A stretch of DNA of 5,868 nt, taken from positions 1 through 5,868 of the forward strand of contig JAOPVM010000370.1 of NCBI GenBank assembly GCA_025966215.1. Direction: 5' to 3'. The stretch is from Klenkia sp. GTDB lineage: Bacteria; Actinomycetota; Actinomycetes; Mycobacteriales; Geodermatophilaceae. Shown here piece after piece: positions 5,180 through 5,868 of this stretch. Position numbers and translations under genes: made by a program. How positions within the stretch are numbered: position 1 is the first letter of the stretch; each line of letters starts with the position of its first letter. The notes below the pieces were generated by a model. That model was given only the letters and a program-made list of their open reading frames with translations, was not told the origin of the DNA and made no database searches.

Positions 5180-5868
5180 ATGCGATGGGACGCCCAGCGG
5201 CTCGACCTCGTGGAGCCCGAGACGCTCCCCGGGCTGCCCACCGTGGCCGGCCTGCTGCGCAGCCTCCAGGTGCCGGAGTTCCCCGGCCTGACCCTGCACG
5301 AGGTGCGCTCCAAGTCCGCGCTGAACGCGGTCCCCCAGGGCTCGGCCATGCCGTTCGCGTACACGATCAACACGTTCCGGGGTTGCTCCCATGCGTGTGT
5401 GTACTGCTTCGCCCGCGGCACGCACGAGTGGCTGGAGCTGGACACCGGGGCGGACTTCGACCAGGAGATCGTGGTCAAGACCAACATCGCCGAGGTGCTG
5501 CGGCGCGAGCTGGGCCGGGCGTCGTGGAAGCGCGAGCACGTGGCGTTGGGCACCAACACCGACCCCTACCAGCGGGCCGAGGGCCGGTACCGGCTGATGC
5601 CGCCGGTGATCGAGGCACTGGCCCGGTCGGGCACACCGTTCTCCATCCTGACCAAGGGCACGCTGGCCCAGCGCGACCTGCCGCTGCTGGCTGCGGCGAG
5701 CACGGACGTGCCGATCGGGATGGGCGTCTCGCTGGCCATCTGGGACGACGACCTGCACCGCTCGCTGGAGCCCGGCGTGCCCACCCCGAAGGCGCGCCTG
5801 GAGCTCGTCCGCCGCATCCGGGACGCCGGGCTGCCCTGCGGGGTCTTCCTCGCCCCCGTGCTGCCCGG
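5180..5868 (+). CDS. Radical SAM protein, Rv2578c family (SplB-like), 3' truncated by the window
   Basis: The frame runs open from ATG 5180 to the last base: 229 codons plus two bases of a family usually about 340 residues. The 4Fe-4S motif is CSHACVYC (C69, C73, C76), preceded by YTINTFRGC, and followed by FARGTHEWLELD, then VVKTN, LGTNTDPYQRAEGRYRLMP and ILTKGTLAQRDLPLL. This is the pattern of the COG1533/SplB-type group. It lacks nothing essential in the visible part. Radical SAM enzymes cleave S-adenosylmethionine to a 5'-deoxyadenosyl radical; the relative SplB repairs the spore photoproduct in DNA. The substrate of the Rv2578c branch is not established to my knowledge. The N-terminus MRWDAQRL is typical for the branch and supports this ATG. 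The SOS box upstream points to induction by DNA damage, so a repair role is a reasonable inference. The C-terminal third is outside the window. Confidence 0.93.
   Translation, partial: MRWDAQRLDLVEPETLPGLPTVAGLLRSLQVPEFPGLTLHEVRSKSALNAVPQGSAMPFAYTINTFRGCSHACVYCFARGTHEWLELDTGADFDQEIVVKTNIAEVLRRELGRASWKREHVALGTNTDPYQRAEGRYRLMPPVIEALARSGTPFSILTKGTLAQRDLPLLAAASTDVPIGMGVSLAIWDDDLHRSLEPGVPTPKARLELVRRIRDAGLPCGVFLAPVLP

Noticed and set aside
4751..5758. - strand reading frame of 335 codons across the NTF2-like and radical SAM genes
   Set aside because: It covers two recognisable genes and the SOS box on the opposite strand. Its composition is His/Arg/Gln/Pro-rich and typical of a shadow frame.

Overview
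The window is very GC-rich DNA with near-saturated G/C third codon positions, dense gene packing and TANNNT-type promoter elements. This points to an actinobacterium. The gene types and order, helY, then a DUF4333 membrane protein, then a convergent stand-alone 5'-3' exonuclease, match what I recall of the Mycobacterium tuberculosis Rv2092c-Rv2091c-Rv2090 segment. The genus cannot be fixed from the sequence alone; a Geodermatophilaceae-like or Pseudonocardiales-like host would fit. Six protein-coding genes are supported. No RNA gene, mobile element, CRISPR array or origin was seen.

Left part (1-3285, + strand): the C-terminal ~700 codons of a Ski2-like HelY helicase, cut by the window's left edge, followed by a 130-base gap with two GC hairpins. 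Next comes a 352-residue single-pass membrane protein. Its long cytoplasmic N-terminal half is a YGQ-repeat, prion-like low-complexity segment, and its outside part is a DUF4333 domain. A 15-bp perfect inverted repeat closes this gene and also contains the stop codon of the convergent exonuclease gene.

Middle (3318-5116): a FEN/Pol I-type 5'-3' exonuclease on the - strand is divergent from an Lrp/AsnC regulator on the + strand. Both start codons sit 6-7 bases after a TANNNT -10 hexamer, so both messages look leaderless. The Lrp gene overlaps (or nearly touches) a small NTF2/SnoaL-like gene. The homologous reading of that small gene extends upstream of its first ordinary start codon, right up to the Lrp stop.

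Right part (5117-5868): a radical SAM gene of the Rv2578c family, related to spore photoproduct lyase, runs off the right edge. Its 63-base upstream gap holds a perfect match to the Gram-positive/actinobacterial LexA (SOS) operator, placed in the spacer and over the -10 of a good promoter candidate. This is the most informative regulatory signal in the window and suggests a DNA-damage role for the gene.

Three of the six genes (helicase, flap-type exonuclease, SOS-boxed radical SAM enzyme) deal or probably deal with nucleic-acid repair. The Lrp/NTF2 pair between them looks like an unrelated small regulatory unit. I see no clear evidence of an entirely new multi-gene system. The points most worth following are the SOS-controlled radical SAM gene, the YGQ-rich membrane protein and the hidden start of the NTF2-like gene.
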